Below are positions 47,575 to 55,873 of a stretch of DNA of 64,000 nt, in pieces. Every line of letters starts with the position of its first letter. Position 1 is the first letter of the stretch. Under the pieces are notes generated by a model. It saw only the letters and a program-made list of their open reading frames with translations. It ran no database searches and was not told the DNA's origin. The DNA is from Mycobacterium sp. OAS707. GTDB taxonomy: Bacteria > Actinomycetota > Actinomycetes > Mycobacteriales > Mycobacteriaceae. The position numbers and the translations under genes are program-made. The stretch spans positions 1 through 64,000 of the forward strand of contig NZ_JADBDS010000002.1 in the NCBI RefSeq assembly GCF_014873705.1, read 5' to 3'.

Positions 47575-49262
47575 CGAAGTGGGACAAGTCCGTCGACCTT
47601 CTCATCGCGGGAAGCGGCGGCGGGGGCATGGCTGCCGCGCTCGCCGCACTGGACTCCGGAATCGAACCGCTCATCGTCGAGAAGCAAGCCCTCATCGGCG
47701 GCGCGACGGGGATGTCCGGCGGCATGCTGTGGCTGCCGAACAACCCGCTGATGCAGGCGGAGGGCGTCCCCGATTCTCACGAAGACGGATTGGCGTACTT
47801 CGACGACGTCGTCGGCGATATCGGTGAAGCGTCGTCGGTTGCGCGCCGCGAGATGTTTCTGACCGCCGGCAACGAGATGATCGACTTCCTCACCCGCAAG
47901 GGTGTTCGCCTGGTCCGATGCCCGGGCTACAGCGACTACTACCCGAATCACAAGGGCGGCAACGCGGCCGGACGATCCATCGAGGGGATCCCGTACGACG
48001 CGGCCGCACTGGGGGACTGGAGCGAGAAGCTTCAGACGATGGACAAGAATTGGAACCGCGGCTTCGTGGTGAAGACCAGCGAACTGGTGGTCGTCGGATA
48101 CTTCAACCGCTCGCCGCGAGCATTCGCGTTGGCCCTGAAGGTGTTGCTGCGTACCCAAGCCGCCCGGCTTCGTCGCCGCAAGGTCCTCACCAACGGGGCC
48201 TCGGTCATCGGGCAGATGCTCGAGGTGCTGATGGGCCTCGCCGGTGGCCAGCCGCCGGTCTGGACGAACACCGCGATGGATGATCTGATCGTCGAGGACG
48301 GCCGTGTCGTCGGCGCCAGGGTCACTCGCGATGGCGCCTCGCTGAATATCGAAGCGCGCAAAGGGGTCCTGCTCGCAGCGGGAGGCTTCAGCCGCAACGC
48401 GGAAATGCGCCGTCGGTACAGCGGCGATCAGCCCAACGAAGCGAAATGGTCGCTTGCCAACCCCGGCGACACCGGGGAAGTGCTGCGGACCGCGATGCAA
48501 CTCGGAGCGAAGACCGACTTACTGGATGAGGCCTGGTGGCTCCCATCGGTTTTCGTCGCCGATCCCCGTGCACGCGTCGTCGGTCAGGCCCGGCAACGAC
48601 CGGGGGCGATCTATGTCGACGGGAATGGCAAGCGGTTCTGCAACGAGTCCAATTCCTATGTCGAGGTCGGCAAGGCCATGTACGCCAACAAGGCCGTGCC
48701 GTGCTGGCAGATCTTCGACGAGGGTTATGTGCGTCGCTACGTCTCCGGTGCGAACCCGTTCCAGAAGCGGCGACTGCCGGAGGAGGTGATCGAGACGGGC
48801 GCCATCATGCGGTCTGACTCGATCGCCGACCTGGCACGCCAGATCGATCTTCCTGCCGACACATTGGAGCAGACGGTCAAGCGTTTCAACGAGTTCGCCG
48901 CCAAGGGCCTCGACCCGGACTTCGGGCGCGGCCAGTCGGCGTACAACATCTGCCTCGGCGATCCGGGCCACAAACCCAATGCCGCATTGGGGCCGATCGA
49001 TCGTGCCCCGTACTACGCCACACGGGTGTTCCCCGCCGACGTCGGCACCTGCGGGGGAGTGATAACGAACGAATACGCACAGGTGCTCAACGAGAACGAC
49101 CAAGTAATCGACGGCCTCTACGCAACCGGCAACATCACCGCGACGGTGATGGGCCGCACCTACCTCGGCGCGGGTGGCAGCATCGCCAACACCATGGTGT
49201 TCGGCTACGTCGCCGCCCGTCACGCGGCCGGTGGGGCTTTGGGCGGCGAGCAGGGCAAGTAG
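47571..49262 (+). CDS. FAD-dependent 3-ketosteroid-dehydrogenase-like oxidoreductase
   Basis: A 563-residue flavoprotein of the FAD_binding_2/KstD group. The dinucleotide motif is GSGGGGMAAALAALDSG (14-30), then GGATGMSGGMLWLPNNPLM as in KstD-like dehydrogenases, a central substrate domain, GRTYLGAGGSIANTMVFGYVAARHA closing the FAD fold at the C-terminus, and ApTCGG-like DVGTCGGVITN. KstD introduces a delta-1 double bond in 3-ketosteroids; this paralogue may act on a related ring ketone. It is translationally coupled to the Rieske gene. Confidence 0.87.
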   Translation: MTKWDKSVDLLIAGSGGGGMAAALAALDSGIEPLIVEKQALIGGATGMSGGMLWLPNNPLMQAEGVPDSHEDGLAYFDDVVGDIGEASSVARREMFLTAGNEMIDFLTRKGVRLVRCPGYSDYYPNHKGGNAAGRSIEGIPYDAAALGDWSEKLQTMDKNWNRGFVVKTSELVVVGYFNRSPRAFALALKVLLRTQAARLRRRKVLTNGASVIGQMLEVLMGLAGGQPPVWTNTAMDDLIVEDGRVVGARVTRDGASLNIEARKGVLLAAGGFSRNAEMRRRYSGDQPNEAKWSLANPGDTGEVLRTAMQLGAKTDLLDEAWWLPSVFVADPRARVVGQARQRPGAIYVDGNGKRFCNESNSYVEVGKAMYANKAVPCWQIFDEGYVRRYVSGANPFQKRRLPEEVIETGAIMRSDSIADLARQIDLPADTLEQTVKRFNEFAAKGLDPDFGRGQSAYNICLGDPGHKPNAALGPIDRAPYYATRVFPADVGTCGGVITNEYAQVLNENDQVIDGLYATGNITATVMGRTYLGAGGSIANTMVFGYVAARHAAGGALGGEQGK

Positions 49263-49270
49263 CCGCGCGA

Positions 49271-49322
49271 GCAGACGCAAAAAGCCCCGACACGCCGAAG
49301 AAATGGGGACTTTTACGTCTGC
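49271..49322. terminator. bidirectional terminator hairpin
   Basis: GCAGACGCAAAAAGCCCC (49271-49288) is a near-perfect reverse complement of GGGGACTTTTACGTCTGC (49305-49322), with three mismatches, around a 16-base loop. It includes A- and T-tracts suited to termination in both directions. It sits between the converging KstD-like and crotonase genes and overlaps the last codons of the latter. Confidence 0.7.
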
Positions 49323-50164
49323 CCGCCGGAGGCAGTGTCACCCTGATCGACGAAATCCCTTGGCTTCAAGCCGGACTCGATGAGCGCTCGCCTTCGCTCC
49401 TGCACATCAGAAGCCGCGCCGACCATATTGGTCAGGATGTGGCTGACCTGAAGGTGGACCCGCATCCCCATCAATTCCCACGCCCGCTTCACGTTGTTCT
49501 TCACGGCCATCAGCGTGGTCATCGGGATCTGCCCGATCTTGCGGGCCATCTCCTCGACGGTGTCCTCGAGGTCTTCACGCGCAACCACCTTGTTGAGCAG
49601 CCCCCATTCCAGCGCCTCCTGCGCGGAAAGCGTTGGCGCCAACAGCAACCAGTCCATGGTGCGATGCCAGTTCATCATCAACCACGGCTCGATCATCGTG
49701 TGCCCGCCGGGCTCGCCGAGGCTTTGCGCCAGCGGCATCTGGAAATACGCATCCTCCGACGCGACACTGAAATCCGTCAGCAGCCCAAGGTAGATGCCGC
49801 CTCCCATGCAGTACCCGTGGATCGCCGAGATCGTGATCTTTGGAAACTCCCACAGATACAAGGTCGGCCACAAAAACAGGTCGGCGGTGCCCTTGTACAA
49901 ATCCTCGAAGGTGTCGCCGAAATCCGGGTACGGATTTTCGTCGGGACCCCACCGCGCCACATGCCCGCCGCAGAAGCCTTTGCCGTTGGCCTTGAGGATG
50001 ACGACCTTGATGTCCTTGTCGCGGTCGGCCTCGTGCAGGCAGGCGTCGACCTCCTCGACCAGTTTGGCGTCCTTGGTGTTGGCCCGGTCGGGCCGGTTGA
50101 GGATGATCCGCGCTATCGGCGGCTCCCGTTCATAGATGACCGATTCGAGCACGCGCTTCGTCAT
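49313..50164 (-). CDS. enoyl-CoA hydratase/isomerase family protein (crotonase 1)
   Basis: A 283-residue crotonase. The early strand is PIARIILNRPDRANTKD, the oxyanion-hole segments are GFCGGHVA and AIHGYCMGGG, and the C-terminal helices are KNNVKRAWELMGMR. Large insertions around WGPDENPYPDFGDTFEDLYKG and the absence of the usual PExxxG glutamate motif (LGEPGGHTMIEPW instead) set it apart from housekeeping hydratases. It is clearly a paralogue of the crotonase at 57121-57984. It is the last gene of a leftward operon with a CoA-transferase and two acyl-CoA dehydrogenases. Confidence 0.9.
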   Translation of the reverse strand: MTKRVLESVIYEREPPIARIILNRPDRANTKDAKLVEEVDACLHEADRDKDIKVVILKANGKGFCGGHVARWGPDENPYPDFGDTFEDLYKGTADLFLWPTLYLWEFPKITISAIHGYCMGGGIYLGLLTDFSVASEDAYFQMPLAQSLGEPGGHTMIEPWLMMNWHRTMDWLLLAPTLSAQEALEWGLLNKVVAREDLEDTVEEMARKIGQIPMTTLMAVKNNVKRAWELMGMRVHLQVSHILTNMVGAASDVQERRRALIESGLKPRDFVDQGDTASGGQT

Positions 50165-50172
50165 GGGGCCTC

Positions 50173-51393
50173 CTAGAGAATCGCGCCGCTGTCCTTGGCC
50201 GCCGAGATGTCATCCCAGTCGAGATCGAGCTCCAACAGGATCTCCTCGGTGTGCTGTCCATGTTCGGGTGCACGCGCCGGACCCGGGGGAGTTTCGTTGA
50301 ATTGCACTGGAGCCGCGACGATCTGGTACTCGACACCCTTGTCGTCGACATTCGGGATGGTGAGCCCGTTCGGTGCGACCTGAGGATCGTTCAACGTCTC
50401 CTTCGGCGTCGCGAGCGGCGCCCATACCCCGGGCTCGTCAGCGAGGGCCGTGCGCCAGTGTTCGAGGTCCTGGCTCGCGATCGCCTCCCCGACCAGTGCA
50501 CACGCCTGCGCGGCGTTGGCGATCAGATTGCTCGACGGCACGAAGCGTTCGTCGGTGGCGAGCTCCGGCAGGCCGATCCGCTCGCAGAACCCCGCCCAAT
50601 ACCGATCGGGTTGCAGGAAGACCAACTGAAGCCACCGGTTGTCTTTGGTTTTGTAGCGATTGACGAGCGGGTTGATCGCCAACCCCGGTGGGGCACCGGG
50701 TATACCGTCGATGCCGAACAGGTCGGCCACCGAGATCGACGGCGCGATCGACCACATCGCCTGAGCCAGCAGCGACGAGTCGACGACGGAGGGCTCACCG
50801 GTCCGTTCTCGATGGAACAGCGCCGCGCAGACGCCGCCCGCGAGCGTGATGCCGCCCTGCAGGTCGCCGAATCCCGGGCCCTGCACAGCCGGGGTCTCGG
50901 TGCCGAACGGAGTCATGGTGTAGGACACCCCGCCGCGGGACAGATACGTAGCGGCGTCGAATCCACCCTTGTTCGCATCGGGACCGCGCACACCGGTGCC
51001 GGTGCCGCGCGCGATGATCAGGTTCGGATTGAACGAGCGAAGGTCCTCAACGGTGAGCCGCGCACGCTCCAGGGGGCCCGGCAGCCAGTTGGTCAGAAAC
51101 ACATCCGCGGTGGCCAGCAGGCGGCCGAGATATTCGCGACCGGTTTCGGTCTTGATGTCGATGCCGATGCTGCGCTTGCCCCGATTGCCGATCTCGAGGA
51201 TGAAGTCGACGTCGGCGCGCGCGTTCTGGCGAGTGAAGCCGCCAATCACCAGTGCCCTGCCGGGGTCGCCACCCTTGACGTCTTCCACTTTGATGACGTC
51301 GGCGCCCCAATCGGCAAGCGCCGCACCGGCGGACGGCACATATGTCCATGACGCCAGTTCGACGACACGCACTCCGCTCAGCACTCCCGTCAT
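50173..51393 (-). CDS. type III CoA-transferase (CaiB/BaiF family)
   Basis: A 406-residue family III CoA-transferase: RVVELASWTYVPSAGAALADWGADVIKVED at the N-terminus, nucleotide/CoA segment NRGKRSIGIDIKTETGREYL, and catalytic Asp in GFDAATYLSRGG. It moves CoA between organic acids without free CoA, or may racemise alpha-methyl acyl-CoAs as AMACR relatives do. It overlaps the upstream acyl-CoA dehydrogenase by 4 bases and is followed by crotonase 1 after 8 bases. Confidence 0.9.
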   Translation of the reverse strand: MTGVLSGVRVVELASWTYVPSAGAALADWGADVIKVEDVKGGDPGRALVIGGFTRQNARADVDFILEIGNRGKRSIGIDIKTETGREYLGRLLATADVFLTNWLPGPLERARLTVEDLRSFNPNLIIARGTGTGVRGPDANKGGFDAATYLSRGGVSYTMTPFGTETPAVQGPGFGDLQGGITLAGGVCAALFHRERTGEPSVVDSSLLAQAMWSIAPSISVADLFGIDGIPGAPPGLAINPLVNRYKTKDNRWLQLVFLQPDRYWAGFCERIGLPELATDERFVPSSNLIANAAQACALVGEAIASQDLEHWRTALADEPGVWAPLATPKETLNDPQVAPNGLTIPNVDDKGVEYQIVAAPVQFNETPPGPARAPEHGQHTEEILLELDLDWDDISAAKDSGAIL

Positions 51394-52454
51394 TGCTTCA
51401 CCTTTCCGACAGCTCTGCCCACTTCTTGCAGATATCTATCCGAGCCGCCGGCGAATGCGCTCCAGCCCAGCAGCCGTTTCAGATAGAGGTGCGCGTCGTG
51501 CTCCCACGTGTAGCCGATGCCACCGAAGATCTGAATCGCGGTGTCAGCGACGGTGGCCAGTCGCCCGGCGAATGCCTTGGCACGCACTGCCGCCAGGTGG
51601 CGTTCGGCGGCCTGCGCGGCGTCGGCCGCCCACAACGCGTGCAGCACGCCGCTGCGTGCGAGTTCGACAGTCTCGTACATGTCGACACACATGTGTTGGA
51701 CCGCCTGGAAGCTGCCGATCGGCTGATCGAACTGCCGCCGCACCTTTGCGTATTCGATGGCGAGATTCATCACCCCGGTGGCGGCGCCCAGGGCGTCGGC
51801 CGCATAGGCGATCAGGACATCGTCTGTGTGCCCGTCGATATCATCTGCCGACCCCAGCCACTGCGCGTCGACCCCGGTGAACCGAACGTCGAATTGTTTG
51901 CGCGTCGAATCAACGTGCTCCCGCTCGGTCACATCGACGGACTGGGCGTCAACGGCATAGAGTCCGATTCTGTCGCTATCCACGGCGAACACCAGGATGA
52001 CGTCGGCGGCCGCCGCGTCTGGCAGCGCAGTGATCTCTCCGCGCAGTACTCCGTTTGCGACCGCGGGCAACTCCCCGTCGAGGGGCCCCACGGTCGCAAT
52101 GAGGGAACCATCGGCGATACCAGTCAAGATCGTGCCGGCGTCTGCCCCACACCGTGTCAGTGCGCGTGTCGCGGCCACCGCACTCGACATCCACGGTCCC
52201 GGGTACAGCGCGGCGCCGAGTTCCTCTGCGACGACGCCCGCCTCGAGCATCGTCATACCCGCGCCGCCGAACTCCTGGGGCACCAGCACACCGGTGGCGC
52301 CGATGGCCGCCAACCCGTGCCACACCTCATCGGTGGTGCCCCTGGGGTCATCGAGCATCGGTCGCACATGAGTTGGCAGGCTTGCCTTTTCGGCCAGGTA
52401 GCTGCGCACGGTGTCGCGCAGCGCCAGCTGTTCGTCGGTGAGTTCGAGGTTCAC
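51390..52454 (-). CDS. acyl-CoA dehydrogenase, subunit 1 of adjacent pair
   Basis: A 354-residue, shorter acyl-CoA dehydrogenase. The N-terminal helices are LTDEQLALRDTVRSYLAEKA, the middle domain is reduced, and the C-terminal FAD contacts are RRQFDQPIGSFQAVQH and IFGGIGYTWEHDAHLYLKR. GTG 52454 overlaps the stop of the upstream dehydrogenase (GTGA). Two FadE genes in tandem, one short and one normal, are characteristic of the alpha2-beta2 dehydrogenases of mycobacterial steroid side-chain breakdown. This is the likely partner of the next gene. Confidence 0.9.
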   Translation of the reverse strand: MNLELTDEQLALRDTVRSYLAEKASLPTHVRPMLDDPRGTTDEVWHGLAAIGATGVLVPQEFGGAGMTMLEAGVVAEELGAALYPGPWMSSAVAATRALTRCGADAGTILTGIADGSLIATVGPLDGELPAVANGVLRGEITALPDAAAADVILVFAVDSDRIGLYAVDAQSVDVTEREHVDSTRKQFDVRFTGVDAQWLGSADDIDGHTDDVLIAYAADALGAATGVMNLAIEYAKVRRQFDQPIGSFQAVQHMCVDMYETVELARSGVLHALWAADAAQAAERHLAAVRAKAFAGRLATVADTAIQIFGGIGYTWEHDAHLYLKRLLGWSAFAGGSDRYLQEVGRAVGKVKQ

Positions 52455-53593
52455 TTCCGCGGCAGCCCTAGCACCCTCGTCGCGGTGACGCTCTTGTTGA
52501 TCTGTGTGGTGCCGCCGGCGATGGTCAGTGAGCGCGACGTCAACCGATACTCCGTCCACCGCCGCGGACCGCCGAGCGGGCCGAGCACGTCAAAGGCCAG
52601 CGCGGCGAGCTCCTGGCCGATCTCTGCCCACACGCTTTTGGCCAGACTCGCCGACCCCAGTGCGTCACCGCCGTGCAGCGTCGCCGAGATCGACCGCTGA
52701 CACAGCACTTCCAGGTACTTGATCCGCACCGCCACCTCCCCGAGCCGGCGCAGGGTCACACCGTCCTCCATCAGGCCGGCGTCGGTGAGGTCGGCCACCA
52801 GGTCCTGCAGCTGCATCTCCAGCTGGGCATAGAGCCGAGCCGCGCCCGCTCGCTCGTGGCTCAGCGTGGTGGTGGCGACCTGCCATCCCGCGTTCAGTGG
52901 GCCGAGCAACGCGTCGGTGCGAACCCGGACGTCGGTGAAGAAGATCTCCGCGAAGTCGCTGGCGCCGTTGATCGTGACCAACGGCCGCACCTCGATCCCG
53001 GGCAGGGTCATGTCGACGATCAGACACGAGATGCCCTTGTGCTTGGGCACTTCGGGGTCGGTGCGCACATAAAGCTGACACCAGTCGGCACGGTGGCCCA
53101 GCGACGTCCAGATCTTCTGGCCGTTGACCACGAAGTGGTCGCCGTCGCGCAGCGCCCGGGTGCGCAGCGAGGCGAGGTCGGAGCCGGCTTCGGGTTCGGA
53201 CATGCCCTGACACCAGATGTCGTCGGCGCGCACCATGCGGGGGAGCAGCTCGCGTTTCTGTGCATCCGTGCCGTACTGCATGATCGCCGGGGCGATGTTG
53301 TTCATCCCGATCACATTGAGCGGCACCGGCGCTCGCGCGTGAATGGTTTCCTCGGCGTAGGCGAGTTGTTCGAGCACGCCTGCACCGCGGCCGCCGTATT
53401 CCTGCGGCCACGACACCGCGCCCCAGCCCGCGTCGGCCAGCGTGGCGTCCCATGCGCGCAGGGTTTCGAAGGTGTCCGGATCACGGCCACGCCGACGACC
53501 GGCGGCCACCACCTCGTCGGTCAGGTTCGCGGCCAACCACGCGCGCAGCTCCTTGCGGAACTGTTCGACCTCCGGCGGGTAAGAAAAGTCCAC
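52451..53593 (-). CDS. acyl-CoA dehydrogenase, subunit 2 of adjacent pair
   Basis: A 380-residue acyl-CoA dehydrogenase: GWGAVSWPQEYGGRGAGVLEQLAYAEE, the flavin/substrate motif WCQGMSEPEAGSDLASLRTRA, VNGQKIWTSLGHRADWC, and C-terminal TIAGGTTQINKSVTATRVLGLPRK. It is first in the leftward operon ACAD2-ACAD1-CoA transferase-crotonase and faces the KstR-type operator. It probably forms a heterotetramer with the shorter subunit that overlaps its stop; substrate likely a bulky acyl-CoA. Confidence 0.92.
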   Translation of the reverse strand: MDFSYPPEVEQFRKELRAWLAANLTDEVVAAGRRRGRDPDTFETLRAWDATLADAGWGAVSWPQEYGGRGAGVLEQLAYAEETIHARAPVPLNVIGMNNIAPAIMQYGTDAQKRELLPRMVRADDIWCQGMSEPEAGSDLASLRTRALRDGDHFVVNGQKIWTSLGHRADWCQLYVRTDPEVPKHKGISCLIVDMTLPGIEVRPLVTINGASDFAEIFFTDVRVRTDALLGPLNAGWQVATTTLSHERAGAARLYAQLEMQLQDLVADLTDAGLMEDGVTLRRLGEVAVRIKYLEVLCQRSISATLHGGDALGSASLAKSVWAEIGQELAALAFDVLGPLGGPRRWTEYRLTSRSLTIAGGTTQINKSVTATRVLGLPRK

Positions 53594-53642
53594 GGTGTCC
53601 TGTCGGGATCGTTTCTTTATAATTTTAGGTAGTATAGCTACT

Positions 53643-53656
53643 GCAACACGTTACAG
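53643..53656. promoter_or_regulatory. KstR-type operator
   Basis: TGCAACACGTTACA is a perfect fit to the published mycobacterial KstR pattern TnnAACnnGTTnnA. It lies in the 114-bp divergent gap between the acyl-CoA dehydrogenase operon and the SDR/E1 operon, next to AT-rich promoter-like sequence (TTTATAATTTTAGGTAGTATAG, 53615-53638). KstR, a TetR-family repressor, controls cholesterol catabolism and is released by steroid-CoA intermediates. The pattern has only eight fixed and symmetric-flank positions, so chance cannot be excluded, but the location is right. Confidence 0.6.
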
Positions 53657-53707
53657 TTGGGGTCGCCATATAAGTCTCCGGAATGGTCACTTCAGGGAGG
53701 TTCGGTC

Positions 53708-54574
53708 GTGGGCCGAGTAGCGGGGAAAGTAGCCCTGATCAGCGGAGCCGCTCGCGGCCAGGGGCGATCGCACGCTCGATTGCTGGCCGCCGAGGGCGCC
53801 GACATCATCGCCGTGGACATCTGCGAAGACATCGAGACCAACGAGTATCCGCTGGCACGGCCGGAGGACCTGGACGAGACCGCTCGGCTGGTCGAGAAGG
53901 AAGGCCAGCGCGCACACACCGAGATCGCCGACGTTCGCGACCGCGCCGCATTGGCGGCGGCGATCGATCGCGGCGTTGCCGAGTTCGGTCAGCTCGACAT
54001 CGTGGTGGCCAATGCCGGCATCTGCCCGATGACGGCAGGGCTTCCGCCGCAGGCGTTCGTCGACGCGGTCGACGTCGACCTGCTCGGCGTCATGAACCTC
54101 ATCCATGCCAGCATCAAGCACCTCCACGCGGGTGCGTCGATCATCGCGACGGGGTCCGTTGCCGCGTTCATGGCGACGGCCGTCAACACCGCGGGGATGG
54201 ACGGCGGCCCGGGCGGTGCGGGCTATGCGTTCGCGAAACAGGTTGTCGCACACTATGTCAACGACCTAGCCCGGACGCTGGCGCCCGAGCAGATCCGGGT
54301 GAACGCGATTCACCCGACCAACTGCAACACCGACATGTTGCACAGCCCGCCGATGTACAAGGCATTCCGGCCGGATCTGCAGAACCCGACCCGCGAGGAG
54401 GCCGAGGTCGTCTTCCCGATGATCCAGGGTTTCCCGATTCCGTACGTCGAGCCCGAGGACATCAGCGAGGCGGTGCTGTTCTTGGCCAGCGACGCCGCCC
54501 GGTACGTCACCGGCCAACAGCTGCGCGTCGACGCGGGCGGCTTCCTGAAGATCAAGCCGTGGTCCGGGCCGTAG
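53708..54574 (+). CDS. mycofactocin-coupled SDR oxidoreductase
   Basis: A 288-residue SDR with SGAARGQG (12-19), VANAGI, Ser in ATGSVAAF and Tyr-x-x-x-Lys in GYAFAK. After the second strand it has the long insertion EDIETNEYPLARPEDLDETARLVEKEG, which marks the mycofactocin-coupled SDR subfamily, whose NAD is bound tightly and is recycled by the peptide-derived cofactor mycofactocin. GTG 53708 is 7 bases after GGGAGG. It leads the rightward operon downstream of the KstR-type site. Confidence 0.9.
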   Translation: MGRVAGKVALISGAARGQGRSHARLLAAEGADIIAVDICEDIETNEYPLARPEDLDETARLVEKEGQRAHTEIADVRDRAALAAAIDRGVAEFGQLDIVVANAGICPMTAGLPPQAFVDAVDVDLLGVMNLIHASIKHLHAGASIIATGSVAAFMATAVNTAGMDGGPGGAGYAFAKQVVAHYVNDLARTLAPEQIRVNAIHPTNCNTDMLHSPPMYKAFRPDLQNPTREEAEVVFPMIQGFPIPYVEPEDISEAVLFLASDAARYVTGQQLRVDAGGFLKIKPWSGP

Positions 54575-54587
54575 GAAAGGCGCAGGT

Positions 54588-54896
54588 ATGCCAAGGGGAA
54601 TCATCTACGTAGAGACGATGCCGGCCTCGCCGGACCGGGAAGCCGAGTACCACAAGTGGTACAACGACACGCATTTGGAGCAGATCCTGTCGGTGGACGG
54701 GATCGTGTCGGCCCGCCGGTTCGCGCCGACAAGCGGCGACGGGCCGTTCATCGCGATCTATGAGCTTGACTGTGACGACCTGGATGCGGCCGCGAAGCGG
54801 ATGGGCGAGGTCAACCTGACCGGCCTCGACAACATCGCGATGGACCCCAAGCCGATCCCGCACGTCTACCGCGAGATCGGATCGCTTGGCCCATGA
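54588..54896 (+). CDS. ferredoxin-like-fold small protein (DUF4286/EthD-like)
   Basis: A 102-residue alpha/beta protein: GIIYVETMPASPDREAEYHKWYNDTHLEQILSVDGIVSARRF, with the H-x-WYNDTH pattern of EthD/DUF4286-type dimeric barrel proteins. The second half, FIAIYELDCDDLDAAAKRM, completes the fold. Such proteins accompany degradation enzymes, but most have no assigned reaction. The Shine-Dalgarno GGAAAGGCG precedes ATG 54588. Its stop overlaps the E1 alpha ATG. Confidence 0.8.
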   Translation: MPRGIIYVETMPASPDREAEYHKWYNDTHLEQILSVDGIVSARRFAPTSGDGPFIAIYELDCDDLDAAAKRMGEVNLTGLDNIAMDPKPIPHVYREIGSLGP

Positions 54897-55873
54897 CCTA
54901 CCCCGCAGACGTCCAGCGGCGCATCTACGCGTTGATGGTGTTGATGAAGGCCGCCGACGATCGACTCTCCAAGGGCATCGGCACCGGCGAATTCATGTGC
55001 GTGTACTGGCCGTCGCGCGGCCAGGAGGCCGTTGCCGCGGCGATGGGTGTGTCGCTGCGTGACGACGACCAGTTGGTGACGACGTATCGCGGGCTACACG
55101 ACCTGATTGGCAAAGGCGTTCCGCTGGAAGAGATTTACGGCGAGATGATGGGCCGCGTCGTCGGCGCGAGCCGCGGTAAGGGCGGCACCATGCACATCGC
55201 GAACCCCGACAAAGCCGTGATGCTCTCGACAGGAATCGTCGGGGCCGGACCGCCGGTGGGCGTCGGGCTGGCCATGGCGGCCAAGCGAAAGGGGCTCGAC
55301 CGGGTCACCGTGGTCAGCTTCGGCGACGGAGCCACCAACACCGGCTCCTTTCACGAGGCGGCGAACATGGCCGCGCTGTGGGACCTGCCGGTCGTCTTCG
55401 TCTGCCAGAACAACCAGTACGCCGAGATGACGCCGACCACCGACACGATGAAGCTCGAAAGAGTCGCGGATAGGGCGGCCGGCTACGGCATGCCGGGTGT
55501 CCGCGTCGACGGTAACGACCCGCTTGCCGTCGCGACAGTACTGGACGAAGCGCTGAGCCGGGCCCGCCGCGGCGCGGGCCCCACCTTCATCGAATGCGTG
55601 ACGTTCCGCTTCCGTGGCCACTATTTCGGTGACCGGACGCCGTATATCCCGAAGGAGCAACTGGAGGCGGCGATGGCAGCTGACCCGGTGCCGCGCTTCC
55701 GCAGGCTGCTGATCGACGACGGCGTCTGCACCGACGAGGAGCTGAGCCGGATCGACGAGGGCGCACTCACCAAGGTCGAGATGGCGCTGAAGACCGTCAT
55801 GGCCGCCGATGCCCCTTCGATCGACGAGCTGGATCGAGACGTGTACGCGACCCCGATCTCCTACCCGGTGTGA
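54893..55873 (+). CDS. TPP-dependent dehydrogenase E1, alpha subunit
   Basis: A 326-residue E1 alpha of the pyruvate/acetoin dehydrogenase group. The TPP-Mg motif is GDGATNTGSFHEAANMAALWDLPVVFVCQNNQYAEMT (GDG...N), and the phosphorylation-loop-like segment is ECVTFRFRGHYFGDRTPY. It decarboxylates a 2-oxoacid or cleaves an alpha-hydroxyketone and passes the acyl group to a lipoyl arm. It is coupled to E1 beta by a 4-base overlap. The lack of a full E2 gene nearby makes the substrate open. Confidence 0.92.
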   Translation: MTYPADVQRRIYALMVLMKAADDRLSKGIGTGEFMCVYWPSRGQEAVAAAMGVSLRDDDQLVTTYRGLHDLIGKGVPLEEIYGEMMGRVVGASRGKGGTMHIANPDKAVMLSTGIVGAGPPVGVGLAMAAKRKGLDRVTVVSFGDGATNTGSFHEAANMAALWDLPVVFVCQNNQYAEMTPTTDTMKLERVADRAAGYGMPGVRVDGNDPLAVATVLDEALSRARRGAGPTFIECVTFRFRGHYFGDRTPYIPKEQLEAAMAADPVPRFRRLLIDDGVCTDEELSRIDEGALTKVEMALKTVMAADAPSIDELDRDVYATPISYPV

